Source of the DNA: Oscillospiraceae bacterium
GTDB lineage: Bacteria; Bacillota; Clostridia; Oscillospirales; CAG-272
Direction: 5' to 3'
Assembly (NCBI GenBank): GCA_015065215.1
Contig: SVQT01000017.1
Coordinates: forward strand, 1-39,316
Length of the DNA: 39,316 bases
Shown here: piece by piece, positions 7,055-14,412 of the stretch
Numbering within the stretch: the stretch's first letter is position 1
How the letters are laid out: the number at the start of each line of letters is the position of its first letter
Program-made: the position numbers and the translations under genes
The notes under the pieces: generated by a model
The model's database searches: none
What the model was told of the DNA's origin: nothing
Seen by the model: the letters and a program-made list of their open reading frames with translations, nothing else

Positions 7055-9298
7055 ATGACACAGGCAGATCGGATTTTTGACAGATTCCCTCCCTTTATCA
7101 AAGAGTATATTTTTTCGCGCTCCTGGGAGAGCCTGCGCGGCGTGCAGATCGCCGCGGCACACACGGTTTTTGATACCGATCACCACCTCTTGCTCACCTC
7201 CGGCACCGCCAGCGGCAAGACCGAGGCGGCCTTCTTTCCCATTTTGGCGGATCTGTGCGAAAATCCGCCCAAAAGCGTGGGCGTGCTCTATGTGGCCCCC
7301 CTCAAAAGCCTGATCAATGACCAGTTCGGGCGCATGGAGGAGCTGCTTTTGGAAAGCGGCATCCCGGTGACCCATTGGCACGGCGATGTCTCCGCCTCGC
7401 ACAAGCGCCGCTTGCTGGAAAGCCCGGCCGGCATTTTGCAGATCACCCCCGAGTCGCTGGAGGCCATGCTGATCCGCCGCTCCAATGATATAGTGCGGCT
7501 GTTTGGCGAGTTGCGCTATGTGGTTCTTGATGAGGTGCATACCCTCACCGGCACCGACCGTGGCAATCAGATTCAGTGTCAGCTCTCCCGCATAGCAAGG
7601 CTGATCGGGCACCAACCCCGCCGGATCGGACTTTCCGCTACCGTGGGCGACCCACAGCTGGCCGCCGCTTGGCTTGCGGGTGATAGCAATACACCTACGG
7701 ACGTGCCGCGTTTTGCCGCTGAAAATGTGCGTTGGCGGCTGGGGATGGAGCATTTCTTTTTTCAAAACGCCGACCCGGAGCAAGCGCGGGACGCCAAAGC
7801 GGCGGATCCGGAAAAAACAGCCGAGCTGGACGCGGGGTATGAATATATGTATGACTGCGTGAAGGATAAAAAGGCGCTGGTTTTTTCCAATTCCCGCGAG
7901 GAAACAGAGTACCTGACCGCCACCTTTCGCCAGATCGCCGACCGCCGCCGCGAGCCGGATGTTTTTCTCATTCATCATGGCAACCTCTCCGCCGCCTTGC
8001 GCGAGGACGCGGAAATGAAAATGAAGGATGCGGAAAAGCAGGTGGTGACCTGCGCCACCGTCACAATGGAGCTTGGTATTGACATTGGCCGGCTGGAGCG
8101 GGTGCTGCAAAATGACGCGCCAACCTCTGTGTCTTCCTTTCTGCAACGCCTGGGCCGTTCAGGCAGAAGGGGACAGCCGCCCGAGATGATGATGGTGTTC
8201 CGCGAGGAGGATCCCTTGCCCAACACGCCGTTGCCGCAGCTGATACCGTGGGGGCTGTTGCGCGCCATTGCCATTGTGCAGCTTTATATCGAGGAGCGGT
8301 TTATCGAGCCGCCCCGTGAGAAAAAAATGCCGATGAGTCTGCTGTTCCACCAGACCCTGAGTATGCTGGCGGCAAGCGGGGAAAGAACCCCGCGGGAGCT
8401 GGCCGAGCGCATCCTTTCACTGCCGCCCTTTCGCTGTGTGAGCAAGGAGGATTACCGCGCCCTGCTTGTCTCAATGCTGAACAGCGCGTTTTTGCACATG
8501 ACCGAGGAAGAGGGGCTGATCGTGGGTCTTGCGGGCGAGCGGTTGCTGAGCAGCTTTCAATTTTTCGCTGTGTTCAAGGATAGCGAGGATTTTACCGTCC
8601 GCGCGGGGGACCCCGAAAAGGGAACAGCCGAGGAGATCGGCACCATCACCACGCCGCCCCCGGTTGGCGAGCGGTTTGCGCTGGCGGGCCGCGTGTGGGA
8701 GGTTGAGGAGCTGGATATTCGCCGCAAGCTGGTCTATGTGCATCCTGTGCTTGGCAAAATGGAGGTCTCCTGGCCCGGCGATTACGGCGAGATACACACC
8801 AAAATCCTGGAGCGTATGCGAAAAATCCTGCAAGAGGATACGGTTTATCCCTATCTCAAGCCCAACGCCGCGCACCGTTTGTCGGTGGCCCGGCACGTAG
8901 CGCGTAACACCGGCATGACCGAGCACATGCTGCTGCATCTGGGCGGCTCTACCTGGTGCCTGTTTCCCTTTCTCGGAACCCGTTCCTTCCGCACCCTGCG
9001 CCGCTTTTTGACAGCACACGCGCGGGAGCTGGGCATTTCTGGCATTGCATTTGACGGGTGCTACTATATCACCTTTCATATGGAGGGGAGCAGGGAGGAT
9101 TTTTTGTACGCGCTTGCCCCGCTTCTCGCGATCGGCATAGATTGCGAGTCGCTGGTAGGCCCCGCCGAAATGCCGATTTTTGATAAATTTGACCCCTTCA
9201 TCCCCGGCGAGCTGCTCCGCCGCGCCTATGCCAACGACCGCCTTCGCCCCGACGAAGCCCTGGCCTTTTTGCGCCGACTTGTGGGGCAGGATCAGTAG
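7055..9298 (+). CDS. DEAH-box superfamily 2 helicase, Lhr/BrxHI-like (SngC-like)
   Basis: A 747-residue helicase with all core motifs: motif I SGTASGKTEAAF (49-60), Ia APLKSLINDQ (81-90), Ic TPESLEAML (131-139), II DEVH (159-162), III SAT (194-196), V ATVTMELGIDIG (334-345) and VI QRLGRSGRRG (364-373). The second half (about 380-747) lacks DUF1998 cysteines and resembles the Lhr/BrxHI C-terminal extension. An ATP-driven 3'-5' DNA or RNA translocase is expected. RBS AAGGGGGG precedes ATG 7055, 12 bases after the ATPase stop; the three genes clearly share one transcript. In BREX type 2 the analogous pair is brxD-brxHI, and in Shango a TerB gene is added, as here. No methyltransferase or PglZ gene is nearby, which argues against full BREX. 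Confidence 0.85.
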   Translation: MTQADRIFDRFPPFIKEYIFSRSWESLRGVQIAAAHTVFDTDHHLLLTSGTASGKTEAAFFPILADLCENPPKSVGVLYVAPLKSLINDQFGRMEELLLESGIPVTHWHGDVSASHKRRLLESPAGILQITPESLEAMLIRRSNDIVRLFGELRYVVLDEVHTLTGTDRGNQIQCQLSRIARLIGHQPRRIGLSATVGDPQLAAAWLAGDSNTPTDVPRFAAENVRWRLGMEHFFFQNADPEQARDAKAADPEKTAELDAGYEYMYDCVKDKKALVFSNSREETEYLTATFRQIADRRREPDVFLIHHGNLSAALREDAEMKMKDAEKQVVTCATVTMELGIDIGRLERVLQNDAPTSVSSFLQRLGRSGRRGQPPEMMMVFREEDPLPNTPLPQLIPWGLLRAIAIVQLYIEERFIEPPREKKMPMSLLFHQTLSMLAASGERTPRELAERILSLPPFRCVSKEDYRALLVSMLNSAFLHMTEEEGLIVGLAGERLLSSFQFFAVFKDSEDFTVRAGDPEKGTAEEIGTITTPPPVGERFALAGRVWEVEELDIRRKLVYVHPVLGKMEVSWPGDYGEIHTKILERMRKILQEDTVYPYLKPNAAHRLSVARHVARNTGMTEHMLLHLGGSTWCLFPFLGTRSFRTLRRFLTAHARELGISGIAFDGCYYITFHMEGSREDFLYALAPLLAIGIDCESLVGPAEMPIFDKFDPFIPGELLRRAYANDRLRPDEALAFLRRLVGQDQ

Positions 9299-9316
9299 GA
9301 CGCGTGGGAAGCGTGA

Positions 9317-9360
9317 AGGAAAGGGGGAGGGCCTTTTGCAAAAGGCCCTCCCCCTTTCCT
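9317..9360. terminator. 44-bp perfect palindrome ending the defence operon
   Basis: AGGAAAGGGGGAGGGCCTTTTG is followed directly by its reverse complement, giving a 22-bp perfect palindrome (the loop would come from the central TTTTGCAAAA). It starts 18 bases after the helicase stop and is followed by TTTTGCTTTTG, so it can serve as the operon terminator. Confidence 0.75.
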
Positions 9361-9383
9361 TTTGCTTTTGGTACATCCTTACT

Positions 9384-9787
9384 ATTCATAGCGCGTACAA
9401 AGGAATGTAACACACACCGAAAGAGCTATTGGTACTCGTTACTGGATCCCTTCGGTCGCTATCGCTCCCTCGGTTTTGCTCGTTTGCTTCGCTGCACCTC
9501 GCAAAACTTCGGTTCCAAGTTTGACGTTTTTGCGTAGCAAAATGTCGCCCCGTTGGGCGACAAGACAAACTTGAGCTGCTTGCGAAGCAAGCTGGCTCAG
9601 AGATGACACGTAGCCGGCAATGCGGATGGCACGTAGCCTGTAGGGGCGACCATTGGTCGTCCGCACCTCTCGGGATGACATGTAGCCTGTAGGGGCGACC
9701 ATTGGTCATCCGCACCTCGCCCGCTCGCCACGCCTCCGCCTTTGGCTTCACCCTGCGATCCTGCCCTATCAACCAAACGAAAAAGCC
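9384..9787 (+). repeat. Left copy of a large inverted repeat bracketing the carbohydrate cassette
   Basis: This 404-bp stretch is nearly identical to the reverse complement of 13452-13749. Differences are two insertions in this copy: about 57 bases (cttcggt duplicated at the edges) near 9471-9530, and one extra 49-bp unit (gtagcctg starts at 9633 and 9682). The 49-bp units carry the imperfect palindrome GGGGCGACCATTGGTCGTCC and also form the six-copy array at 26011. No open frame in the repeat looks like a gene. Confidence 0.9.
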
Positions 9788-9807
9788 GCCCATTGGGCGG
9801 CTTTTTT
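9780..9807. terminator. Bidirectional intrinsic terminator after the glycosidase gene
   Basis: AAAAAGCCGCCC, loop ATT, GGGCGGCTTTTTT. Read leftward it follows the glycosidase stop (9834) and has the stem plus T-run of an intrinsic terminator; it sits at the inner edge of the left inverted repeat. Confidence 0.85.
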
Positions 9808-9833
9808 ATCAAAATCTCAACACGTTAAGGGGG

Positions 9834-10940
9834 TTATTTCAGCCATTCGCCCCGCTCGAAGCGCTCGTCGGCGCGCTTGGCGAAATCCTGCATCACGGCA
9901 ATCTCCTTGGCAATGTAGGGCAGGCCGTTAAAGCGGTAAAGATCGTGCTGTAACAGCGTCAGCTCCAGCTCCCCCGCATAGTCGGGGTCGGCGATCTGGT
10001 CAAAATACCGCCCCCAGGGCTCGTAGGTCTGCGAATAGCCCTGAATGAGCCCCCAGTGATAGGAGCCGATCCCCTCCAGATAAAAGAGGGGGAAGAGCTC
10101 CTCCACACGGTTTTTGGTAATGCGGTTCAGCCACTCGTTGTTAATGAGGGGGCGGCCGTAGCCCTTCAAAAACTCAATGAGCTTGATCATGTTCTGATAG
10201 CTGCCGTAATAGTGAAAGGTGATGATGTCAGAAAGCGCCAAGGCACGCAGCTCCTGGGGCGTTTCTACCTCCATATCCGCGCTGTAGTGATAGCAGTCGG
10301 CGGTCAGCGGCTGAATCGGATCGTGCGAGCGGATGATCTCAAAAAATGCCTCCATATAGGGCACGCTCATCTCACCGCGCCGCCCGTTGCCGATCTCATT
10401 CCAGACGTCCCAGATGTGAATGCGGGGGTCCTTGGCGTATTTGGCCGCCAGCTCGTCCACCATTTTGTAGTATTCGGGCAGAATGGCCGGGTCGTCGGCC
10501 ATCATATAGCCGGGGGCCCTGTAGCCCTTTGCGTGGGGCCCCTTGCGAATGCCGCTGTGCCAGCCCCAGTCTACGTTTTGCTCACCGAACACAACCGGCC
10601 TCCAGTCATCCTTTGGCACCGTGCAGTCGTTGCCAAGACAAAGCATGACCTTGATGCCGTAGCGGTCTGCCAGGGTCAGATATTCCTCTAAATTGGCCAT
10701 AAAGCTGTCATGCTCATAGTACCACACCTCAAACTGGAGGATGGCGCGGACCGCGTTGAGGCCGGTCGCTTTTGCCAGGATAAATTCCTGCTCGATTTGC
10801 TTGATGACCGCCTCGTGGTTGTGCGCTTGCCACATGGCGATGCGGTTGACACAGTTTTGCGGATAACCGTTGAAGCCGCGGATCCAGGGTTGGCTTTTAT
10901 ACCATTCCCAGGCTTGCTCTTTTGTCCATTGCGTTCTCAT
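9834..10940 (-). CDS. Glycoside hydrolase, clan GH-A TIM barrel (cellulase/xylanase-like, intracellular)
   Basis: A 368-residue protein; the ATG at 10940 follows AAAGGAGG with eight bases spacing, so the longer upstream frame is not used. The (beta/alpha)8 clan GH-A features are visible: WDVWNEIGN (177-185) with E182 as probable acid/base, TFHYYG (241-246) at strand 6, and LINNEW (265-270) with E269 as probable nucleophile. WNEIG plus NNEW resembles GH5/GH2-type retaining beta-glycosidases; proteins like this are often loosely labelled 1,4-beta-xylanase. No signal peptide is present (N-terminus MRTQWTKEQAWEWYKS), so it should act on imported oligosaccharides in the cytoplasm. It is divergent from an AraC regulator that probably controls it. 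Exact substrate is unknown. Confidence 0.8.
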   Translation of the reverse strand: MRTQWTKEQAWEWYKSQPWIRGFNGYPQNCVNRIAMWQAHNHEAVIKQIEQEFILAKATGLNAVRAILQFEVWYYEHDSFMANLEEYLTLADRYGIKVMLCLGNDCTVPKDDWRPVVFGEQNVDWGWHSGIRKGPHAKGYRAPGYMMADDPAILPEYYKMVDELAAKYAKDPRIHIWDVWNEIGNGRRGEMSVPYMEAFFEIIRSHDPIQPLTADCYHYSADMEVETPQELRALALSDIITFHYYGSYQNMIKLIEFLKGYGRPLINNEWLNRITKNRVEELFPLFYLEGIGSYHWGLIQGYSQTYEPWGRYFDQIADPDYAGELELTLLQHDLYRFNGLPYIAKEIAVMQDFAKRADERFERGEWLK

Positions 10941-10971
10941 GCTCAAAATCCTCCTTTGGGATATTGATTTT

Positions 10972-11000
10972 ATTATAGCGGAATGGGAATTGACATACAA
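10972..11000 (-). promoter_or_regulatory. Promoter of the glycoside hydrolase gene
   Basis: On the minus strand TTGTAT (10995-11000), 17 bases, TATAAT (10972-10977), about 32 bases before the ATG. It overlaps the divergent araC promoter, so one bound regulator could control both directions. Confidence 0.65.
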
Positions 11001-11018
11001 GCCAAAACGTGATAGAAT
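10990..11018 (+). promoter_or_regulatory. Promoter of the AraC regulator gene
   Basis: TTGACA (10990-10995), 17-base spacer, TAGAAT (11013-11018). It overlaps the glycosidase promoter on the opposite strand and lies 31 bases upstream of the TTG start. Confidence 0.8.
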
Positions 11019-11049
11019 ATATCCAAAAAGTAAGATTTTGAGGTACACC

Positions 11050-11844
11050 TTGTTAGTTTATCAAACCGAAAATTTTGGCCGGAGCTTTGATTATCGCCAT
11101 CGCTATCACGACCGCTTTGTCATACCGGCGCACATTCACGAATACAGTGAGATTCTCTATGTGCTCTCAGGTGAAATGACCATGCTGATCGGCGGTGTTA
11201 AGTATCGCGTTCCCGCTGGCCATGTGGCTTTTGTCATACCCAATGAGATCCATGCCTATACTGACGAGACCGCGTGCCGTGTGATGTGCGCTGTGTTTTC
11301 CAATGATTTTATCCCCTTGTTTTTGCGCCGCCTTTCTAACAAGGTGCCAGCTTGCCCCGTGGCGGATATGCGTGACACCTTGCCCTTGCTGAGCGCGTTG
11401 GAGCAAACCGCGTTTTCGGATCATTTGCGCCTGACCGGCTTGCTGAATTTGCTCTATGCCGCTTTTTTGAAAAAAACGACGCTGGTGGATCGCCCCAAGG
11501 AGGGGGCGCATCTCTATCAGGCGGCTATTGCCTATATCGCCGCGCATTTTACCGAGGATATGGGGCTATCCGATCTTGCCGCCCATCTTGGGTATCACGA
11601 AAAATACCTGTCCTCCGCCCTGCATGCGCTGACCGGCATGAATTTCTGTATGTTTTTGGCCTCCTACCGTGTGGATTTTGCAAGGCAGATCTTTCGCTCG
11701 CCTGAGGGGCAAGCGAAGAGCGTTTCGCAGGTGGCCTTGGAGGTTGGATTTTCTTCGATTAATACCTTTAACCGATCCTTTAAAAAGCTGACCGGCATGA
11801 CGCCGGGTGACTATCGCAAGCAACTCAACACGGCGCGAGCCTGA
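11050..11844 (+). CDS. AraC family transcriptional regulator
   Basis: A 264-residue regulator. The start is taken as TTG 11050, with TGAGGT six bases upstream; the longer frame to 10870 would run through both promoters and the glycosidase start. The N-terminal 90 residues form a cupin sugar-sensing domain (HIHEYSEILYVLSGEMTMLI, then VPAGHVAFVIPNEIHAY, with metal-type histidines). The C-terminal 100 residues hold two helix-turn-helix units: LSDLAAHLGYHEKYLSSALH and VSQVALEVGFSSINTFNRSFKKLTG, ending with the family motif MTPGDYRKQ. It is divergent from the glycosidase gene and four to twenty bases upstream of the beta-helix gene, so it most likely activates this small sugar-degradation module in response to a released saccharide. 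The inducer is unknown. Confidence 0.88.
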   Translation: MLVYQTENFGRSFDYRHRYHDRFVIPAHIHEYSEILYVLSGEMTMLIGGVKYRVPAGHVAFVIPNEIHAYTDETACRVMCAVFSNDFIPLFLRRLSNKVPACPVADMRDTLPLLSALEQTAFSDHLRLTGLLNLLYAAFLKKTTLVDRPKEGAHLYQAAIAYIAAHFTEDMGLSDLAAHLGYHEKYLSSALHALTGMNFCMFLASYRVDFARQIFRSPEGQAKSVSQVALEVGFSSINTFNRSFKKLTGMTPGDYRKQLNTARA

Positions 11845-11865
11845 TACATGGAAGGGAGATCTGAT

Positions 11866-13011
11866 ATGAACGAATTTCTGACAACGCCTCTCGATTTTTG
11901 CGCGGGGGAGGGCAGTGAGACCGCACCCTATACCGCCGCTGACGGTACCGCGGGGATCACGTCGGCGCTTTCGCGCCTGGCCGAGCGCGGCGGCACGCTG
12001 CGCCTGCCCTGCGCACGCTACGAGCTGACCAAGACCGTGCCGCTGACACTCTGCTCCTCGGCCATCGTGGGTGACGTGTGGGCCTGCAACACCGACCCGA
12101 ACGGGGTCTTTGAAACCGCATATGGCACCAAGCTACGGCTGCGCGGCAGCGGCTTTCCCGCTTTGCGCGTCGGCATCGACGGTCTGGTCAGCGGCAGCGT
12201 GATACGCGAGCTTGGCGTGCAGGGTGATATTGTGGGCATGGATACCCGCGACCGCTTTGACATCAACGCCCCCACCGCCAACGCGGGGCTTGTGCTGGAC
12301 GCGGTGCGCACCGATCAGTGCGCCTTCGAGCGCCTTTCCTTCTGCGGCCTCGGCGCGGCAATCGCGGTGGCAGGGAACGCGGAGGTGGATGCCTGCAATT
12401 TTGAACGCTGCAATGCCGACGGCAGCGGCGTTGGCGTGTATTTTTCGCCTCGCGCCTCCTTTTACGCCCGCTTCAACCGCAACCTCCTGGCGGATACCCC
12501 CTATTACGGCGTGCTGGTGGACGGCCGCGGTAAGTGCATCCATAATCTGGAGCTGACCGAGTGCTTCTTCGTGCGCAACGGCGGCTGCTTTGTGGGGGAG
12601 GAGATGCCGCATCCGGCGGCGGTGACGCTGCTGAACGTGAGTCGCTCTGCGGTAGAGCGGAACAATTTTGACGATCCGGGCCTTTTCTGGTACTATCCAC
12701 CCACTGCCACCGAGAACAGTGAGCGCCAGCCGCAAAAGCAGCCCATGCCGGCCCTGTATCTGAGCGGTAAGCTGAACCGCATTCGGGATAACGTGTTCCA
12801 GCACACCCGGGGGGTTGCGGTGATCATCGAGGGTGACGGCAACGTGCTGATGAACAACATCACCGACGGCGACGTGATGATCACGGGCAAGGGAAATACC
12901 GTTTGCGGCCTCGCCTTCCAAAGCGCGGAGGCGAAGCTGATCCTGCGCGGCGCCGACGACACCGTCGTTTCCGGCGTTCCGGAGGACCGGATCCTGAGGA
13001 TCGCCCCGTAA
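11866..13011 (+). CDS. Right-handed parallel beta-helix protein (pectate-lyase-like fold)
   Basis: A 381-residue protein; ATG 11866 is used because GAAGGGAG lies just upstream, in preference to ATG 11848. It begins with a GTAGITSAL-x-RLAERGGTLRLP segment, the start typical of pectate-lyase superfamily beta-helices (an N-terminal cap and first turns), followed by repeating short hydrophobic turns with Asn ladders (CNFERCNADG, RNNFDD, RDNVFQHTRG, NVLMNNITDG). Such folds act as polysaccharide lyases, hydrolases or epimerases. No signal peptide is visible, matching the intracellular glycosidase of the same cassette. It shares a transcript with the araC gene (22-base gap). Catalytic residues cannot be picked out with confidence, so lyase versus hydrolase is open. 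Confidence 0.75.
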   Translation: MNEFLTTPLDFCAGEGSETAPYTAADGTAGITSALSRLAERGGTLRLPCARYELTKTVPLTLCSSAIVGDVWACNTDPNGVFETAYGTKLRLRGSGFPALRVGIDGLVSGSVIRELGVQGDIVGMDTRDRFDINAPTANAGLVLDAVRTDQCAFERLSFCGLGAAIAVAGNAEVDACNFERCNADGSGVGVYFSPRASFYARFNRNLLADTPYYGVLVDGRGKCIHNLELTECFFVRNGGCFVGEEMPHPAAVTLLNVSRSAVERNNFDDPGLFWYYPPTATENSERQPQKQPMPALYLSGKLNRIRDNVFQHTRGVAVIIEGDGNVLMNNITDGDVMITGKGNTVCGLAFQSAEAKLILRGADDTVVSGVPEDRILRIAP

Positions 13012-13018
13012 TACCAAG

Positions 13019-13056
13019 CACAGAGCGCAAGACGGTTTACCGTCTTGCGCTCTGTG
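13019..13056 (+). terminator. Hairpin terminator of the araC/beta-helix operon
   Basis: CACAGAGCGCAAGACGG, loop TTTA, and its exact complement, 7 bases after the stop codon, followed by TTGTGT. The stem is perfect over 17 bp; the T-run is modest. Confidence 0.8.
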
Positions 13057-13082
13057 TTGTGTAGCCTTTAGCGAAAAACAAC

Positions 13083-13129
13083 CACCTGCTATGCAGGTGG
13101 AATAATGATCCACCCGTCAAACGGGTGGT
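13083..13129. repeat. Pair of short palindromes (PATE/IS200-like ends without transposase)
   Basis: CCACCTGC-TAT-GCAGGTGG (13083-13101) and CCACCCGT-CAA-ACGGGTGG (13111-13129) are two small hairpins nine bases apart. They follow GTAGCCTTTAGCG, which recurs at about 16763 next to another CACCTG. Paired subterminal hairpins of this size are typical of IS200/IS605 element ends and their non-autonomous relatives, but no transposase is here, so identity is uncertain. Confidence 0.4.
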
Positions 13130-13213
13130 ATTACGGATGCGGGCAAAGCCCTCTTTCCCTTGCGGTGCGTCGAACGCACTTTAGGTCTTAATTTTAGCGA
13201 CGAATGTAACAAG

Positions 13214-13327
13214 AGCCTCCCTCCGAGAGGGAGGGGGACCACGAAGTGGTGGAAGGAGTGGCGGCACTTTCGCTTTTGCACTCGCCACATCACAACTGCC
13301 ATACCAATGTTGCGCAGGCTCCTTCCG
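13214..13327 (+). repeat. 114-bp dispersed repeat, copy 1
   Basis: Begins AGCCTCCCTCCGAGAGGGAG and contains two small palindromes (the CCTCCCTC/GAGGGAGG pair and ACCACGAAGTGGT). It is identical, as far as I can read, to copy 2 at 13812-13925 in the same orientation. No coding role is visible. Confidence 0.85.
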
Positions 13328-13379
13328 CCTCGCCTCACCTCGCCTGCGGCGAGCTATGCTCGGCACCTCCCTCTCGGAG

Positions 13380-13454
13380 GGAGGCTTTCGTTAGAAAGCC
13401 GACCGACGAGGGGCGGAGAGGAGGCTTTCGTTAGAAAGCCGACCGACGAGGGGC
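13380..13454 (+). repeat. 40-bp tandem duplication inside the repeat cluster
   Basis: GGAGGCTTTCGTTAGAAAGC followed by CGACCGACGAGGGGC occurs starting at 13380 and again 40 bases later at 13420. Each unit contains the hairpin GCTTTCGTTAGAAAGC. It joins the 114-bp repeat to the right arm of the large inverted repeat. Confidence 0.8.
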
Positions 13455-13749
13455 TTTTTCGTTTGGTTGATAGGGCAGGATCGCGGGATAAAGCCAAAGG
13501 CGGAGGCGTGGCGAACGGGCGAGGCGCGGACGACCAATGGTCGCCCCTACAGGCTACGTGTCATCCGCATTGCCGGCTACGTGTCATCTCTGAGCCAGCT
13601 TGCTTCGCAAGCAGCTCAAGTTTGTCTTGTCGCCCAACGGGGCGACATTTTGCTACGCAAAAACGTCAAACTTGGAACCGAAGGGATCCAGTAACGAGTA
13701 CCAATAGCTCTTTCGGTATGTGTTACATCCCTTTGTACGCGCTATGAAT
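13452..13749 (-). repeat. Right copy of the large inverted repeat bracketing the carbohydrate cassette
   Basis: This 298-bp stretch is the reverse complement of 9384-9787 minus two blocks (about 57 bases and one 49-bp unit). Outer edges match at ATTCATAGCGCGTACAAAGG (read on the minus strand) and inner edges at AACCAAACGAAAAAGCC. Outside these limits similarity stops, which defines the repeat ends. Confidence 0.9.
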
Positions 13750-13811
13750 GTAACAAAGCGCCAAAAAGCTATTGTATATCCTTCGTATTATCTTTAGCAA
13801 TGGGCGTTAGC

Positions 13812-13925
13812 AGCCTCCCTCCGAGAGGGAGGGGGACCACGAAGTGGTGGAAGGAGTGGCGGCACTTTCGCTTTTGCACTCGCCACATCACAACTGCCAT
13901 ACCAATGTTGCGCAGGCTCCTTCCG
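13812..13925 (+). repeat. 114-bp dispersed repeat, copy 2
   Basis: Same orientation and sequence as 13214-13327. Together the copies flank the right inverted-repeat arm and the 40-bp duplication, so the segment 13214-13925 could expand or be lost by recombination. Confidence 0.85.
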
Positions 13926-14026
13926 TTTCGCATGCGCTCGCCTCCCGTTTACACAAGGGAGGCTTTTCTACCTCCCGGAAGGTGAGCAAACGAGCTTTTG
14001 ATATTCCAATGTCAAAAGTGCTTTTG

Positions 14027-14230
14027 TCATGGTAGGGCGGGGGGAATTTTTGTTTTGTTAATCCTTTTGCTTTCCAGATCAAATTCGGGGAAACAAAACA
14101 AATAGTAGTCGCACTCGTCGCAACAACACTCAAAGCCTTGCTTTCCGTTGCCAAGACAAACGGTAGGCTCCCCGGGTGTGAGTTCTACGCCGGTAACATC
14201 TATCGCCTTTTTGAAAATATCTTTACTCAT
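14027..14230 (-). CDS. Small cysteine-rich hypothetical protein
   Basis: A 67-residue protein starting at ATG 14230. The core is TVCLGNGKQGFECCCDECDYYLFCFPEFD, with six cysteines in about 25 residues (C25, C35, C36, C37, C40, C47), aromatic residues and acidic residues, suggesting a small metal-binding (zinc or iron-sulfur) fold. I recall similar short Clostridia and phage proteins with ECCCDECD but cannot name a family. The ribosome binding site is weak (GAAATGAA a few bases upstream). The protein is not composed of repeat sequence, although it lies inside a repeat-rich region. Function unknown. Confidence 0.55.
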   Translation of the reverse strand: MSKDIFKKAIDVTGVELTPGEPTVCLGNGKQGFECCCDECDYYLFCFPEFDLESKRINKTKIPPALP

Positions 14231-14304
14231 ACATTCATTTCATCAGCATACAAAAAAGTGCGCCCCAAAAGGAACGCACCGAAAAAATGCCTCCCCTTTC
14301 ATTG

Positions 14305-14412
14305 TTGTCACACAAATGCTCTCCCAGTGAAGGTATGAGGAAAAGGAGAAAACACTTTTTACCAAAAGTATTTTCCCTTCACTGGTTTAAGCATATGCAT
14401 TTTGTGTGACAA
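14305..14412. repeat. 108-bp nested palindromic element (MITE-like)
   Basis: Terminal inverted repeats TTGTCACACAAATGC (14305-14319) and GCATTTTGTGTGACAA (14397-14412) enclose a second pair CCAGTGAAGG/CCTTCACTGG (14324-14333, 14376-14385) and a third GGAGAAAACACTTTT/AAAAGTATTTTCCC around the centre. The whole element can fold into one long hairpin with small interior loops. It contains no gene. This is the structure of a miniature inverted-repeat element or a large foldback RNA. Confidence 0.8.

Noticed and set aside
4024-9298. Full BREX system
   Set aside because: The ATPase and helicase are BREX-like, but no PglX methyltransferase, PglZ phosphatase or BrxC gene is in the neighbourhood; the TerB partner fits Shango better.
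9386-9953. Frames across the left inverted repeat, also found in the right copy
   Set aside because: The same peptides arise wherever the repeat occurs, with no family match; they reflect repeat DNA rather than genes.
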